A stretch of 36,367 nt of DNA from Chitinophagaceae bacterium (GCA_023251255.1 JAHEZD010000062.1:1-36367), one strand, 5' to 3'. Positions 21,296-30,929 are shown, numbered from the stretch's first letter. The notes: generated by a model from the sequence alone, not told the origin. Numbers and translations: made by a program.

Positions 21296-21886
21296 CTATT
21301 GGCCCTTCTTCTTGTATTCTTCATTCAGGCCCCTCAGTATATCGGAAGTAACACTGTACACAGAGTCCTTGTAGTACATGATATCACCCGAACTGGCAAA
21401 GATGTAAGCGTAGTTCCTGTCCTTGTTGAACTCCTTCAAATACTCCTCAATTTTCTTTTTCACTTTCTGGATCTGCTGGATGCTTTCGTCCTGTAGTTCC
21501 TGTGTTTTGACCTGCTCCTGGTTCTTCAGTTTCATGTCCAATTGCTGCAGGTCCTCATTGGCCTTCACCATTTGTTCCTGTGTCATGGATTTCCCCTGGC
21601 TCTGGTAACCCTGCAATTTGGCCTTGTACTCGTTACGCAGGGCATTCAATTCGTTGCTCTTCTGCTGCTCCAGTTCCCTCAATGCCTTCCGCACATCTTT
21701 TAGGTACTCGTAATGGTTCTCAATGGAGTCCATTTCAAAGTAAGCTATCTTGAAAGCACTGTTGCTGGTCTGTGGCTGTTTGTCCACCACCACAGCAGGC
21801 TTTTTGGGGGAGGAGAAATGCAGGTAAAAAAGTACCGCAACAGCAATTGCAAGCACAATATTCAGGCCCAGTGTAAAATTCTTCAT
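21296..21886 (-). CDS. OmpH/Skp family periplasmic chaperone
   Basis: 196 residues. The N-terminus has a hydrophobic segment (TLGLNIVLAIAVAVLFYLHF) that is a signal or membrane anchor. Residues about 70-160 are a long charged coiled coil (RKALRELEQQKSNELNALRNEY, LQQLDMKLKNQEQVKTQELQ) as in Skp tentacles, and the ending YAYIFASSGDIMYYKDSVYSVT is the OmpH core strand. Such proteins hold unfolded outer membrane proteins in the periplasm. The lack of a clear cleavage site suggests it stays anchored. Single gene with its own terminator. Confidence 0.8.
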   Translation of the reverse strand: MKNFTLGLNIVLAIAVAVLFYLHFSSPKKPAVVVDKQPQTSNSAFKIAYFEMDSIENHYEYLKDVRKALRELEQQKSNELNALRNEYKAKLQGYQSQGKSMTQEQMVKANEDLQQLDMKLKNQEQVKTQELQDESIQQIQKVKKKIEEYLKEFNKDRNYAYIFASSGDIMYYKDSVYSVTSDILRGLNEEYKKKGQ

Positions 21887-22049
21887 GAAAAAAATTTATG
21901 CCGTAAAATTAAATCTATGCCATTAAGAAAATTGTTAAACCTATGGTCACCCGGCCTGTGACCATCACTGGAATTCAATGGCAAGCTTACATTTAACAAA
22001 CTCGAAATACTTATGCTAGCAAAACACCAATATCCCGTAATCTTTAATA

Positions 22050-22081
22050 AAAAAGTAGGAAGTTTTCACTTCCTACTTTTT
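22050..22081 (-). terminator. Rho-independent terminator of rpoC
   Basis: AAAAAGTAGGAAG (22050-22062), loop TTTTCA, CTTCCTACTTTTT (22069-22081): 13 perfect pairs with the T-run inside the stem end. It lies 40 bp after the rpoC stop. A smaller hairpin, ACAGTT/AACTGT, lies between (22091-22108). Confidence 0.88.
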
Positions 22082-22120
22082 CTATTGTCAACAGTTTATT
22101 ATCAACTGTCCTTCTTCATC

Positions 22121-25100
22121 TTACTCATCATCATCAAAACTCATCGCCTCACGTGTAGCTGTCAGCACTTCGTATTCTTCCTTGCTTCCTACGATCATGT
22201 TTTCAAAATCACGCTGACCGGAACCCGCAGGGATCAAATGACCTGTGATAACGTTCTCTTTCAGGCCAAGCATGGCATCCATCTTACCATTGATGGCAGC
22301 GGTGCTCAACACCTTGGTGGTTTCCTGGAACGATGCAGCGGATATCCAGCTCTGTACACCCAATGATGCTTTGGTAATACCCAACAGAACCGGAGTAGCA
22401 GTAGCAGGCTTTGCATCACGCACTTCAACGGTCTTCTTGTCCGCACGGCGCAGGATGGAATTTTCCTCCCTCAGTTCACGCAGGGTAATGATCTGACCGG
22501 CCCTGAACTTGCTGCTTTCGCCAGCTTCGGTAACCACTTTCTTGTCAAATATCCTGTCGTTCTCATCAATAAAGTCGAACCTGTCTTCCAGGTCCTCTTC
22601 AAGGAACTTGGTATCTCCAGCGTCAACAATCTCCACCTTCTTCATCATCTGGCGAACGATTACTTCCACGTGCTTGTCATTGATACGCACACCTTGCAAG
22701 CGGTAAACTTCCTGGATTTCGTTCACCACATACTCCTGCACCGCAAATGGTCCCCTGATGTTCAGGATATCGTAAGGTGCAATCTGCCCATCGGACAATG
22801 GCGCACCTGCTTTCACGAAATCACCATCCTGTACAAGGATCTGGCGGCTCAATGGAACCAGGTATTTCTTCACGATACCATCCTTGCTTTCCACCACAAT
22901 TTCACGGTTACCACGCTTAACATTACCAAAAGTAACCACACCATCAATTTCGCAAACCACCGCTGGGTTACCAGGGTTCCTTGCCTCGAACAGTTCAGTT
23001 ACACGAGGCAGACCTCCCGTGATATCCCTTAGCTTACCAAGTATACGGGGGATTTTTACCAGCACCTGACCAGCCTTCACTTCATCACCTTCCTCTACGG
23101 AAATGTGCGATCCAACTGGTAAGTTGTACTGCTTAATATCCTTGCCTTCCACAATAATAGTAGCCAACTTGGTTTTATCTTTTGTATCGATAACCACTTT
23201 TTCACGGTGACCTGTTTGGTCATCCGCTTCATCGCGGTAGGTAATACCTTCCAGTACGCCTTCAAACTTGATGGAACCATTTTGTTCTGCAACGATAACG
23301 TTGTTGAACGGATCCCAAGAACAGATCATTTCACCCTTCTTCACCTGTTGACCATCTTTCACGGTCAAGGTAGATCCATAAGGCACGTTATTGGTAATCA
23401 GTAAGCGGTCGTTCTTCACATCCATGATCCTCACCTCACCTGTACGGCCAATTACAATGTTCACCTTATTGCCTTCATTGTTGGTGGTAGCCACTGTACG
23501 CAGACCATCAAACTGAACGGTACCATCAAACCTGGCAAACAGGCCAGTTTCAATGTTGGCACTTCCCGCAACACCACCCACGTGGAAGGTACGTAATGTA
23601 AGCTGTGTACCAGGTTCACCGATGGACTGTGCAGCAATGATGCCCACAGCATCACCACGTTGAGCAATATAACCTGTAGCCAGGTTCTTACCATAGCATT
23701 TTACGCAAACACCACGTTTGGCCTCGCAGGTCAATACGGAGCGTATCTCCACTGTTTCAATACCGCTATCCTCAATTTGTTTGGCCACATCGGAAGAAAT
23801 TTCCTCACCAGCCTTGATGATCAATGCTTCGGTTACAGGGTCCAGTACATCATGCAATGAAGTACGGCCTTCAATCCTATCAGCCAGATCTTCAATTACA
23901 TCTTCATTATCTTTCAATGCAGAAGTAGCAATACCACGCAGTGTACCGCAATCATCTTCCGCAATTACCACATCCTGTGAAACGTCCACCAACCTACGTG
24001 TCAGGTAACCGGCATCCGCTGTTTTCAGGGCCGTATCCGCCAGACCCTTACGGGCACCGTGGGTAGAGATAAAGTAATCCAATACGTTTAGTCCGCCCTT
24101 AAAGTTGGACAGGATCGGGTTTTCAATTACCTCGCTTCCAGACGAGCCACTCTTACGTGGTTTGGCCATCAATCCACGAATACCCACCAATTGCTTCACC
24201 TGTGTCTTGCTACCACGGGCACCGGAATCCAACATCATGAATACGGAGTTGAATCCTTGCTTGTCCGTAGCCATTTCATGGATCAGGGCTTCGGTAATCT
24301 TCATATCCACACGGCCCCATACGTCAATAACCTGGTTGTAACGCTCGTTATTCGTAATAAGGCCCATATTGTAACTTTCCCAAGCTTCTTCCACTTCTGC
24401 TTTTGCACCATCCAGCAATGCTTGTTTGCTATCAGGAACAATCAGGTCATTTACACTGAAGCTCAAACCACCACGGAAAGCCATACGGAAACCAAGTGTT
24501 TTGATATCATCCAGGAACTTTGCTGTTTTAGGGACGTTGGTAATCTTGATGATGTCACCAATAATTTCCCTCAGGTTCTTCTTGGTCAACAAAGCATTTA
24601 CAAAACCCACTTCAGCAGGTACATGTTCATTGAACAGTACACGGCCAACCGTGGTTTCAATCAATTTCTTGCTCAACTGTCCGTTTGCACGCACATTCGT
24701 CATCACCTTGATACCAGCATGTAAATCAACCGCACCCTCATTGTAGGCAATGATTACTTCACCAATGCTGTAGAAAGCCTTGCCCTGTCCCTTTACGGTT
24801 TCGGTTTCGGTAGATTTCTTGATCTTGGTCATGTAGTACAGGCCAAGAACCATGTCCTGGGAAGGAAGGGTGATTGGCGTACCATTTTGGGGATTCAGGA
24901 TATTGTGCGAAGACAGCATCAACAATTGGGCTTCCAGGATAGCAGCACTGCTCAAAGGAACGTGTACCGCCATTTGGTCACCATCGAAATCCGCATTGAA
25001 TGATGCAGTAACCAATGGGTGCAACTGGATGGCCTTACCCTCTACCAACTTAGGTTGGAAAGACTGGATGGACAACCTGTGCAAAGTGGGGGCACGGTTC

Positions 25101-26407
25101 AGCATTACCGGATGGCCCTTCAATATATTTTCGAGAATGTCCCAGATCACGTTTTCCTTACGGTCCACCAATTTCTTGGCGCTCTTAACGGTCTTAACGA
25201 TACCTCTTTCAATCAATTTCCTGATAATAAATGGCTTGAACAGTTCCGCAGCCATATCCTTGGGCAAACCGCACTCATGCATTTTCAGTTCAGGTCCTAC
25301 CACGATAACGGAACGACCGGAGTAGTCCACACGTTTACCTAGCAAGTTCTGGCGGAAACGGCCTTGTTTACCTTTCAGCACATCGCTCAAGGATTTCAGG
25401 GCACGTCCACCTTCTGCCTTAACAGCATTTGATTTACGGCTATTATCAAACAAGGAGTCAATGGCTTCCTGCAGCATCCTCTTTTCGTTACGCAGGATCA
25501 CTTCAGGGGCCTTGATTTCCAACAACCTTTTCAAACGGTTATTACGGATAATAACACGGCGGTAAAGGTCATTCAAATCGGAAGAGGCAAAACGGCCACC
25601 ATCCAATGGAACCAATGGACGCAATTCTGGAGGAATCACCGGAATGTACTGCATCACCATCCACTCTGGGCGGTTGGTGATACGCTCCTGGGAGTCACGG
25701 AAAGCTTCCACCACGCTCAAACGCTTCAAGGCATCCGCCTTACGTTGCTGCGAGGTTTCGGTAGCAGCCGCATTGCGCAACTGGTAGCTCAATTCATCCA
25801 GATCCAATCTTTCCAATAAGGCATGAACCGCTTCGGCACCCATTTTGGCAATGAATTTCTGCGGGTCCTCATCGGGCAGGTATTGGTTATCTTTTGGAAG
25901 ATTGTCCAATATGTCCAAATATTCTTCTTCAGTCAACAGGTCACCAGCGCCCAAACTGTCCTTCACACCGCCCTGGATCACCACATAACGCTCGTAGTAA
26001 ACAATGCTCTCCAATTTCTTGGAGCTAACACCCAATAGGTAACCAATTTTATTGGGCAATGATTTAAAGTACCAGATATGCACCACGGGCACCACCAATT
26101 TAATATGGCCCATGCGTTCACGGCGTACTTTCTTTTCTGTAACCTCCACACCGCAACGGTCGCAAACAATACCCTTGTAACGGATACGCTTGTACTTGCC
26201 GCAGGCACATTCATAATCCTTTACCGGTCCGAAGATCCTTTCGCAGAACAAACCGTCACGTTCAGGTTTGTAAGTACGGTAGTTAATGGTCTCCGGCTTC
26301 AGGACCTCACCAAAACTCCTTTCCAGGATGGAATCCGGGGAAGCGAGGCTGATGGTAATCTGGGAAAAAGTTGACTTAGGTTTGTTGAATTCTCTTTTAA
26401 TTGCCAT
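22121..26407 (-). CDS. rpoC: DNA-directed RNA polymerase subunit beta-prime
   Basis: 1428 residues, full length for Bacteroidota. N-terminal zinc site Cys67, Cys69, Cys82, Cys85; catalytic magnesium motif NADFDGDQM at 471-479 with Asp473, Asp475 and Asp477; bridge/trigger regions around [17 protein letters not shown]; a second zinc cluster in [13 protein letters not shown]; acidic tail SFDDDE. It forms the active centre of RNA polymerase with the beta subunit. Unusually, rpoB is not immediately upstream: 678 bp of spacer precede it and the next genes to the right are on the other strand. A strong terminator follows. Confidence 0.98.
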   Translation of the reverse strand: MAIKREFNKPKSTFSQITISLASPDSILERSFGEVLKPETINYRTYKPERDGLFCERIFGPVKDYECACGKYKRIRYKGIVCDRCGVEVTEKKVRRERMGHIKLVVPVVHIWYFKSLPNKIGYLLGVSSKKLESIVYYERYVVIQGGVKDSLGAGDLLTEEEYLDILDNLPKDNQYLPDEDPQKFIAKMGAEAVHALLERLDLDELSYQLRNAAATETSQQRKADALKRLSVVEAFRDSQERITNRPEWMVMQYIPVIPPELRPLVPLDGGRFASSDLNDLYRRVIIRNNRLKRLLEIKAPEVILRNEKRMLQEAIDSLFDNSRKSNAVKAEGGRALKSLSDVLKGKQGRFRQNLLGKRVDYSGRSVIVVGPELKMHECGLPKDMAAELFKPFIIRKLIERGIVKTVKSAKKLVDRKENVIWDILENILKGHPVMLNRAPTLHRLSIQSFQPKLVEGKAIQLHPLVTASFNADFDGDQMAVHVPLSSAAILEAQLLMLSSHNILNPQNGTPITLPSQDMVLGLYYMTKIKKSTETETVKGQGKAFYSIGEVIIAYNEGAVDLHAGIKVMTNVRANGQLSKKLIETTVGRVLFNEHVPAEVGFVNALLTKKNLREIIGDIIKITNVPKTAKFLDDIKTLGFRMAFRGGLSFSVNDLIVPDSKQALLDGAKAEVEEAWESYNMGLITNNERYNQVIDVWGRVDMKITEALIHEMATDKQGFNSVFMMLDSGARGSKTQVKQLVGIRGLMAKPRKSGSSGSEVIENPILSNFKGGLNVLDYFISTHGARKGLADTALKTADAGYLTRRLVDVSQDVVIAEDDCGTLRGIATSALKDNEDVIEDLADRIEGRTSLHDVLDPVTEALIIKAGEEISSDVAKQIEDSGIETVEIRSVLTCEAKRGVCVKCYGKNLATGYIAQRGDAVGIIAAQSIGEPGTQLTLRTFHVGGVAGSANIETGLFARFDGTVQFDGLRTVATTNNEGNKVNIVIGRTGEVRIMDVKNDRLLITNNVPYGSTLTVKDGQQVKKGEMICSWDPFNNVIVAEQNGSIKFEGVLEGITYRDEADDQTGHREKVVIDTKDKTKLATIIVEGKDIKQYNLPVGSHISVEEGDEVKAGQVLVKIPRILGKLRDITGGLPRVTELFEARNPGNPAVVCEIDGVVTFGNVKRGNREIVVESKDGIVKKYLVPLSRQILVQDGDFVKAGAPLSDGQIAPYDILNIRGPFAVQEYVVNEIQEVYRLQGVRINDKHVEVIVRQMMKKVEIVDAGDTKFLEEDLEDRFDFIDENDRIFDKKVVTEAGESSKFRAGQIITLRELREENSILRRADKKTVEVRDAKPATATPVLLGITKASLGVQSWISAASFQETTKVLSTAAINGKMDAMLGLKENVITGHLIPAGSGQRDFENMIVGSKEEYEVLTATREAMSFDDDE

Positions 26408-26532
26408 ATCCCTAAAAAGATTTTAGATTCTGGGCACCCCTTCCGGCATTTACCTACCAATTTAGCTTCCATTGCATTACTAACCTGTACGTTCTTATCA
26501 CCTAAAGCAATAAGACAGGCTGCAGTCTAACT

Positions 26533-26590
26533 CAAACGGTAAAATAAATGGGATACAATACACCAAAATTGTTAAGGCGGCGAAGGTAGG
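26533..26590 (-). promoter_or_regulatory. Candidate rpoC promoter(s)
   Basis: On the minus strand TACCGTTTG (26541-26533) resembles TAnnTTTG with one extra base, with TTG at 26558-26556 upstream. A second candidate, TACCTTCG (26589-26582), matches at seven of eight positions. Either would give rpoC its own transcript with a 110-170 nt leader, as needed when rpoB is not upstream. Confidence 0.45.
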
Positions 26591-26761
26591 GATACAATTT
26601 CAAATGGAAAAATGGAAAAATGGAGGGTTTTTGGAGCAAAAAATGGGGGAAACAGGGATTTTCTAGATAGAACTGAAGTCGATGGCCAATGCAAGCAGGC
26701 ATAAGTCTTTATAGAAACAGGCATAAAAACAGCCCTCCGGTCAAGGAATTAATACAATAAT

Positions 26762-26908
26762 TCAACAGTTTTCTTGAGTAAAACAAATAATAGCTTCTTT
26801 ACCATCTCTTTTGTTGAAAACAGGGAGCCCTTTCAACTCATTTTCAACTGATTGGAAAAAGTCTGTTTTAAAGAAAATATGATACTGATTTTCGGCCAAA
26901 CAGATAGC
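26762..26908 (-). pseudogene. Possible gene remnant, 48 codons without a good start
   Basis: An open minus-strand frame from just after TAG (26911-26909) to TGA (26764-26762). It reads protein-like: AENQYHIFFKTDFFQSVEN, then ELKGLPVFNKRDGKEAIICF. There is no ATG; a TTG at 26899 could start 45 residues. The family is not recognised. It may be the 3' end of a gene disrupted near the rpoC breakpoint, or chance. Confidence 0.3.
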
Positions 26909-27056
26909 CTATTTTTCTGTTATCAAATTAGTTGGCTTGCAGGCCGCCAATATCACTGTAGTTTGGTGTTTTTTCTTGACGAAACCCATAAAAAAAAAGC
27001 TACTGTCTTCTTTCTATTGCCTACTTCCTGCCCTGTCCACTAAATTGTTTTTTCAC

Positions 27057-27064
27057 TAAATTTG
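27057..27064 (+). promoter_or_regulatory. -7 box of the second toxin-antitoxin pair
   Basis: TAAATTTG is an exact TAnnTTTG match 21 bp before the antitoxin ATG at 27086, the same wording as the promoter of the first pair at 464. No clear -33 TTG at normal spacing. Confidence 0.5.
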
Positions 27065-27085
27065 TAGGAGTCAAAAAACAAAGCC

Positions 27086-27343
27086 ATGTCTTTACAATAC
27101 ATAACAGATTATACAGGAGCGCACACAGCGGTGGTGATACCCATTAATGAATGGGAAGAAATAACCCATAAACATGAAGATCTGAAAAAAATGGAAGAAG
27201 CATTTGTACCACCCACTTCCAAACCGGCCATCAAACTTTCCGATTATGCAGGCGAGCTTTCCAATGAAACAGCCGATGTGATGCTTAGCTACGTAGCAGA
27301 AAGCAGGGAAGAATGGGAAGAAAGAACAAACAAACAATTGTAG
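27086..27343 (+). CDS. Antitoxin partner of a PIN-domain toxin
   Basis: 85 residues. The N-terminus MSLQYITDYTGAHTAVVIPINEWEEI resembles small antitoxins of the Phd/RelB kind that begin with a DNA-binding strand and continue as an acidic helix. Residues 50-85 are acidic and likely wrap the toxin. It ends 4 bp before the PIN-domain gene, the normal VapBC-type order. The toxin frame is broken, so the antitoxin may now be without a working partner. Confidence 0.65.
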   Translation: MSLQYITDYTGAHTAVVIPINEWEEITHKHEDLKKMEEAFVPPTSKPAIKLSDYAGELSNETADVMLSYVAESREEWEERTNKQL

Positions 27344-27347
27344 CCCA

Positions 27348-27739
27348 ATGTATTTATTGGATAGCAACGTAGTCATTGATTACCTAAAAGCTGCATTGCC
27401 CTTAAAAGCAATGCAGTTTTTGCATACCGTAGTGGACGAACGGCCAACACTTTCCGTAATCACCAAAAAGAAGTGCTGGGCTTTAACGCCCCTACCAAGT
27501 ATGAACAAAATATCTTGAACACTTTTATTCAAGCATCTGATATCCTTAGTTTAACTGATGACATTGTAGCATTTACCATTACGCTACGCAAAAAACATAT
27601 CATAAAGTTGCCCGATGCCATTATAGCCGCCACTGCCATTGTACACAACCTTTCATTGCTCACTCGGAATACCTCAGATTTTTCCAAAATACCCGATCTT
27701 ACCCTAATTAACCCGCATTTGGATATAAATGGGAAATAG
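27348..27739 (+). pseudogene. PIN-domain (VapC-like) toxin with a frameshift
   Basis: The frame starts at ATG 27348 with MYLLDSNVVIDYLKAALPL, a classic PIN start with the first metal-binding Asp, and runs to SVITKK. There the expected continuation EVLGFNAPTKYEQNIL is found in the -1 frame from about 27470. That frame carries the other acidic residues (KLPDAIIAATAIVHNLSLLT, RNTSDF). One missing A in the A5 run at 27465-27469 explains the break. Without a shift the protein stops soon after. The intact protein would be about 130 residues, a normal VapC ribonuclease. Confidence 0.8.
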
Positions 27740-27821
27740 CCAACTGTGGACAACCATTTGACACTATCACCTTTGCAGAACAACCCACTAGAGAACAATA
27801 ACACAAACCAATAACCGAAAG

Positions 27822-28304
27822 ATGCACCAATTCAAAGCTGAAATACAAATGATTGGCATCAACCCCTATGTTCTTGTACCCGACAGTATCCTAAAAGCCA
27901 TTTTTAAACAGGCAGGGAAGGACAAAGGGAATATACCCATAGAGGGTACCATCAACGGGAAGGATTACAAGCAAACTTTGGTGAAGTACAATGGGGCATG
28001 GCGACTGTACATCAACACTACCATGCTTAAAAATTCGCCAAGAAGAACGGGTGAAGTGGTGGAGCTTACCGTAGCATTTGACCCCGTAAAGAGGGTTATT
28101 GCGCCCCACCCGAAATTCTTGAAGGCCCTCAAAGAAAACAAAGCAGCAGCAGCTATTTTTAATAACTTACGGCCATCACTTCAACTTGAAGTGCTGCGTT
28201 ACCTTTCCTTCCTCAAAACCGAAGAAAGCCTTGACAGGAATATAGCAAAAGCCATTGATTTCCTATTGGGCAAAGGCAGGTTTATAGGCAGGGACAAGCC
28301 TTAA
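27822..28304 (+). CDS. DUF1905 / YdeI (OmpD-associated) family protein
   Basis: 160 residues. Residues 1-80 are a DUF1905 beta barrel (FKAEIQMIGINPYVLVPDSI, GTINGKDYKQTLVKYNGAWRLYINTTM). Residues 100-158 are the helical YdeI/OmpD-associated C-terminal domain (FLKALKENKAAAAIFNNLRPS, then LRYLSFLKTEESLDRNIAKAI). These fusions are common in Bacteroidota; the biochemical role is unknown, with links to antimicrobial-peptide resistance for the YdeI part. Stand-alone gene. Confidence 0.8.
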   Translation: MHQFKAEIQMIGINPYVLVPDSILKAIFKQAGKDKGNIPIEGTINGKDYKQTLVKYNGAWRLYINTTMLKNSPRRTGEVVELTVAFDPVKRVIAPHPKFLKALKENKAAAAIFNNLRPSLQLEVLRYLSFLKTEESLDRNIAKAIDFLLGKGRFIGRDKP

Positions 28305-28453
28305 AAAAATAACTGATGTTACCCAAAATATCAATACTCCTGTAAAAACCTGTTTACCAAAGGGAAGATTTTAAACACATCAAAACAGGCAGAACAAATA
28401 GTAACGAAGAAGCAACGGGCCGTTAATATGGAATCTTATGAATACATTCAATC

Positions 28454-29044
28454 ATGTTTGAACAATTTAGAAGCAGGTTCCCCATCGACAACGAAAAGTG
28501 GAATGATTATATCAGCCACTTTGAACGGATTGCGGTCCCTGCAAAAACCATACTCCTAAAAGAAGAGGCTATTTCAAAGAAGCTCTTCCTGATTGAAAAG
28601 GGATGCCTCCGTGCATGGTTCAATAATGAGGGCAAGGACATTACCTTCCAGTTCTTCTTTGAGAACAGCACGGTAGCTTCTGTTGAAAGTTTCAGGAAAG
28701 GCATTCCAAGCCCTGTCACCATTGAAACACTTGAACCCAGCACCCTATGGTGGATACATAAAAAAGATATGGACAGGATCATGGAGGAGATAAAGAACAT
28801 CCCCGAACTAAGGGACATGTTTATCAACGCCATATTTGAGCGCAGTTTCGATTACATGAAGCATTTCTTTTCATCCATAAAAGATACCCCTGCCCAACGT
28901 TACCTGAACCTTTTAAAAGAAAAACCGCAGGTAGTGAAACGGGTACCACAGCATTACATTGCTTCCTATCTGGGCATTACCACTGTTCACCTTAGCCGCA
29001 TAAAAAACAGGCTGGCAAAAGAAAACAGCCTATCCCGGATTTGA
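28454..29044 (+). CDS. Crp/Fnr family regulator (second)
   Basis: 196 residues. The sensor barrel spans about 20-115 (VPAKTILLKEEAISKKLFLIEKG, then FQFFFENSTVASVESF), with no cAMP phosphate cassette, as is usual for the many Bacteroidota Crp/Fnr paralogues. The C-terminal winged helix holds VPQHYIASYLGITTVHLSRIKNRL. It is followed 60 bp later by an oxidoreductase whose promoter carries a dyad operator at the activator position; the operator even overlaps this gene's stop codon. It probably controls that gene in response to an unknown signal. Confidence 0.82.
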   Translation: MFEQFRSRFPIDNEKWNDYISHFERIAVPAKTILLKEEAISKKLFLIEKGCLRAWFNNEGKDITFQFFFENSTVASVESFRKGIPSPVTIETLEPSTLWWIHKKDMDRIMEEIKNIPELRDMFINAIFERSFDYMKHFFSSIKDTPAQRYLNLLKEKPQVVKRVPQHYIASYLGITTVHLSRIKNRLAKENSLSRI

Positions 29045-29087
29045 TAACAAATGTTATCGCCTACCGCATAGCAGCAGCATAGTTTTG
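29043..29087 (+). promoter_or_regulatory. Operator and -7 box of the oxidoreductase promoter
   Basis: GATAAC-AAAT-GTTATC at 29043-29058 is a perfect dyad. TAGTTTTG at 29080-29087 is an exact -7 box. Their centres are 33 bp apart, the same as at the two sulfur-cluster promoters. The box position also decides the oxidoreductase start: an in-frame ATG at 29085 lies inside the box and cannot be used, so translation starts at 29106. Confidence 0.75.
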
Positions 29088-29105
29088 CCCCACAAACTTG
29101 ACAAC

Positions 29106-30074
29106 ATGAAAGCAGCCGTTATGTATACAAAGGGGAATTTGCCCCAATACACGGATATGGATGAACCCCTTGTTCAGCAGGATGACCAATTGCTCATTTC
29201 CGTGAAGGCAGCAGCCATCAAACATCTTGATAGAGCTGTGGCCAGTGGCAAGCACTATTCTTCAGAAGACAAGCAAAATGCAAGGGTAATAGGTGGCGAT
29301 GGTGTGGGAGTACTGGAAGACGGCACAAGGGTATTTGCCCTTGGTGTTAGTGGCATGGTGGCAGAAAAAGCCATCATTGAAAAAAGCAGGATGGTAAAAC
29401 TACCGCATGGCATTGATGATGCCACAGCAGCAGCATTGCCCAATGCAATTGCCGGTTCTGCCATGGCACTTCGCTACAGGGCAGCAATGAAACAGGGTGA
29501 GACTGTATTGATAAACGGGGCCACAGGCTTTACAGGAAAAATGGCTGTCCAGATAGCCAAACACTATGGTGCCGGGAGGGTCATTGTCACTGGCAGGAAT
29601 GAGGCATCATTGCAGTCCCTGTTATCGCTGGGGGCAGATGAAATAGTATCTGTTAAGCAAAGCGATGCGGATTTTATGGCACAGCTAAAAGCCATTCATA
29701 ACAGTACACCCATTGATGTAATTATCGACTATTTGTGGGGGCATACCGCAGAATGCATACTGGCTTCCTTAAAAGGGAAAGGTTTATTTACACATAGAAC
29801 ACGTTTCGTTTCCATTGGCGCCGTAACGGGCGATAGCATCCAATTATCAGCAGAAACCCTAAGAAGCGTTGACCTTCAATTATCAGGCTCCGGTCTGGGC
29901 AGTTGGACAAAGGAGCAAATGCAGGCATTGCTTACTGACATACTTCCCGATATGTTCCAACTGGCCGCAGATGGCAAACTGAAAGCTGACACCATAAGCG
30001 TAAACCTGGAAGATATTGGCAGATTGTGGAATATGGAAGTACCAGATGGGAAAAGATTGGTAGTAATAATCTGA
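29106..30074 (+). CDS. Zinc-independent quinone oxidoreductase-like MDR protein
   Basis: 322 residues from ATG 29106 (MKAAVMYTKGNLPQY). Medium-chain dehydrogenase/reductase: GroES-like N-terminal part (VKAAAIKHLDRAVASGKHY), then a Rossmann domain with TVLINGATGFTGKMAVQIAKHYGA for NADPH binding. The zinc-ligand Cys/His set of alcohol dehydrogenases is missing, which points to quinone or enone reduction. It probably detoxifies electrophiles or quinones and is likely activated by the adjacent Crp/Fnr protein through the dyad at 29043-29058. Confidence 0.82.
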   Translation: MKAAVMYTKGNLPQYTDMDEPLVQQDDQLLISVKAAAIKHLDRAVASGKHYSSEDKQNARVIGGDGVGVLEDGTRVFALGVSGMVAEKAIIEKSRMVKLPHGIDDATAAALPNAIAGSAMALRYRAAMKQGETVLINGATGFTGKMAVQIAKHYGAGRVIVTGRNEASLQSLLSLGADEIVSVKQSDADFMAQLKAIHNSTPIDVIIDYLWGHTAECILASLKGKGLFTHRTRFVSIGAVTGDSIQLSAETLRSVDLQLSGSGLGSWTKEQMQALLTDILPDMFQLAADGKLKADTISVNLEDIGRLWNMEVPDGKRLVVII

Positions 30075-30286
30075 CGAGCCAGCTACTAAAATAGGTATGC
30101 CAAGTTGGTGTTCCGGGTTTCTGGCACCTGCATTTCACCAATTAGCTGCATGAGTAAAATTGCCTTAAATTGCTGCCATTCAAAGTTGGTAAAACCCGTC
30201 TTTACTACTAACGGCAAACAACCTCGGCAAGAATTTAGTGAAGATTGGATGAGGAAGGACACCACTAAAACATTAAACCCGGTACA

Positions 30287-30859
30287 ATGAAATTGCTGGC
30301 AGCTTCCCTCCTACTTTTCCTCACCTGTTCCTTCTTTGTGCAGCAGGAACATGAACAAATTCTATGGAGCAAGAAAAAGCTCAAATGGAAAAACTTCAAG
30401 GGAACAGTGGATTCCACAGGGCCCCATGCAAAAGCCGCTGCCGTTACCAGCTCCAGATTGGAACAGCGTTACTATATGGCCGACAGCAACGAAATACATT
30501 TCATCATTGCTGCCTGGTTCAACCCTGCAAGGTCATGGGTAAAGAAAGCAACCTTGGAAAGCAGGAACAGCAACAGGGTACTTGACCATGAACAGCACCA
30601 TTTTGATATGTGCGAACTCTATGCCCGCAAGATCAGGCAGTACCTCAGCAACACTACCTTTACTGCCGCTACTTATAAAATGCAGATAAAGGACCTGTTC
30701 AGGAAATTCCATGAGGATTACAGGGCCGAACAGGGCAAGTACGACAATGAACTTGCTAATAGGAAATATACCCTTGAAGATTGGACAAGCTCTATCGATG
30801 ACGAAATGAAGGCCCTTTCCAAATATGCCGATACCCTGCTGGTGGTTAAGCTGCAATAG
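30287..30859 (+). CDS. DUF922 family protein (putative metalloprotease), exported
   Basis: 190 residues with an N-terminal signal peptide (MKLLAASLLLFLTCSFFVQQ; a Cys at residue 14 is not in a clean lipobox). DUF922 features: LKWKNFKGTVD near the start, where a Trp-x-x-F strand begins the domain, and VLDHEQHHFDMCELYAR, matching the family's HEQxHF motif, a probable zinc site. The C-terminal part is a charged helix with FRKFHEDYRAEQGKYDNE. Periplasmic peptidase activity is a family-level inference and has not been settled. Single gene. Confidence 0.72.
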   Translation: MKLLAASLLLFLTCSFFVQQEHEQILWSKKKLKWKNFKGTVDSTGPHAKAAAVTSSRLEQRYYMADSNEIHFIIAAWFNPARSWVKKATLESRNSNRVLDHEQHHFDMCELYARKIRQYLSNTTFTAATYKMQIKDLFRKFHEDYRAEQGKYDNELANRKYTLEDWTSSIDDEMKALSKYADTLLVVKLQ

Positions 30860-30875
30860 AGCAGTTACCCGTCAT

Positions 30876-30883
30876 TAGTTTTG
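30876..30883 (+). promoter_or_regulatory. -7 box of the FAD-oxidase operon
   Basis: TAGTTTTG, exact TAnnTTTG and identical to the oxidoreductase box at 29080, 47 bp before the ATG at 30930. No dyad lies 33 bp upstream, so Crp-type activation is not indicated for this operon. Confidence 0.5.
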
Positions 30884-30929
30884 CCCAACCGTACAATCCT
30901 CTATATTCACAGAAAGGAATCAATCTTAA

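Larger units (their letters stand above)
26408..27085. other. 678-bp spacer upstream of rpoC
   Basis: Between divergent rpoC and the antitoxin gene. It contains the candidate rpoC promoter(s) near 26533-26595, a possible gene remnant on the minus strand at 26762-26908, AT-rich sequence without other signals, an A9 run at 26990-26998, and the -7 box of the antitoxin gene. No trace of an rpoB 3' end was seen directly upstream of rpoC. Confidence 0.6.

Noticed and set aside
26852-27043. Plus-strand frame of 63 codons before the antitoxin
   Set aside because: Composition is erratic, it crosses an A9 run and a CTACTTCC tract, and has no promoter or recognisable similarity.
27462-27475. Programmed -1 frameshift in the PIN toxin
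   Set aside because: The heptamer read in frame is C AAA AAG, not the efficient A AAA AAG, and VapC toxins are not known to use recoding; a lost A is simpler. Kept only as a possibility.
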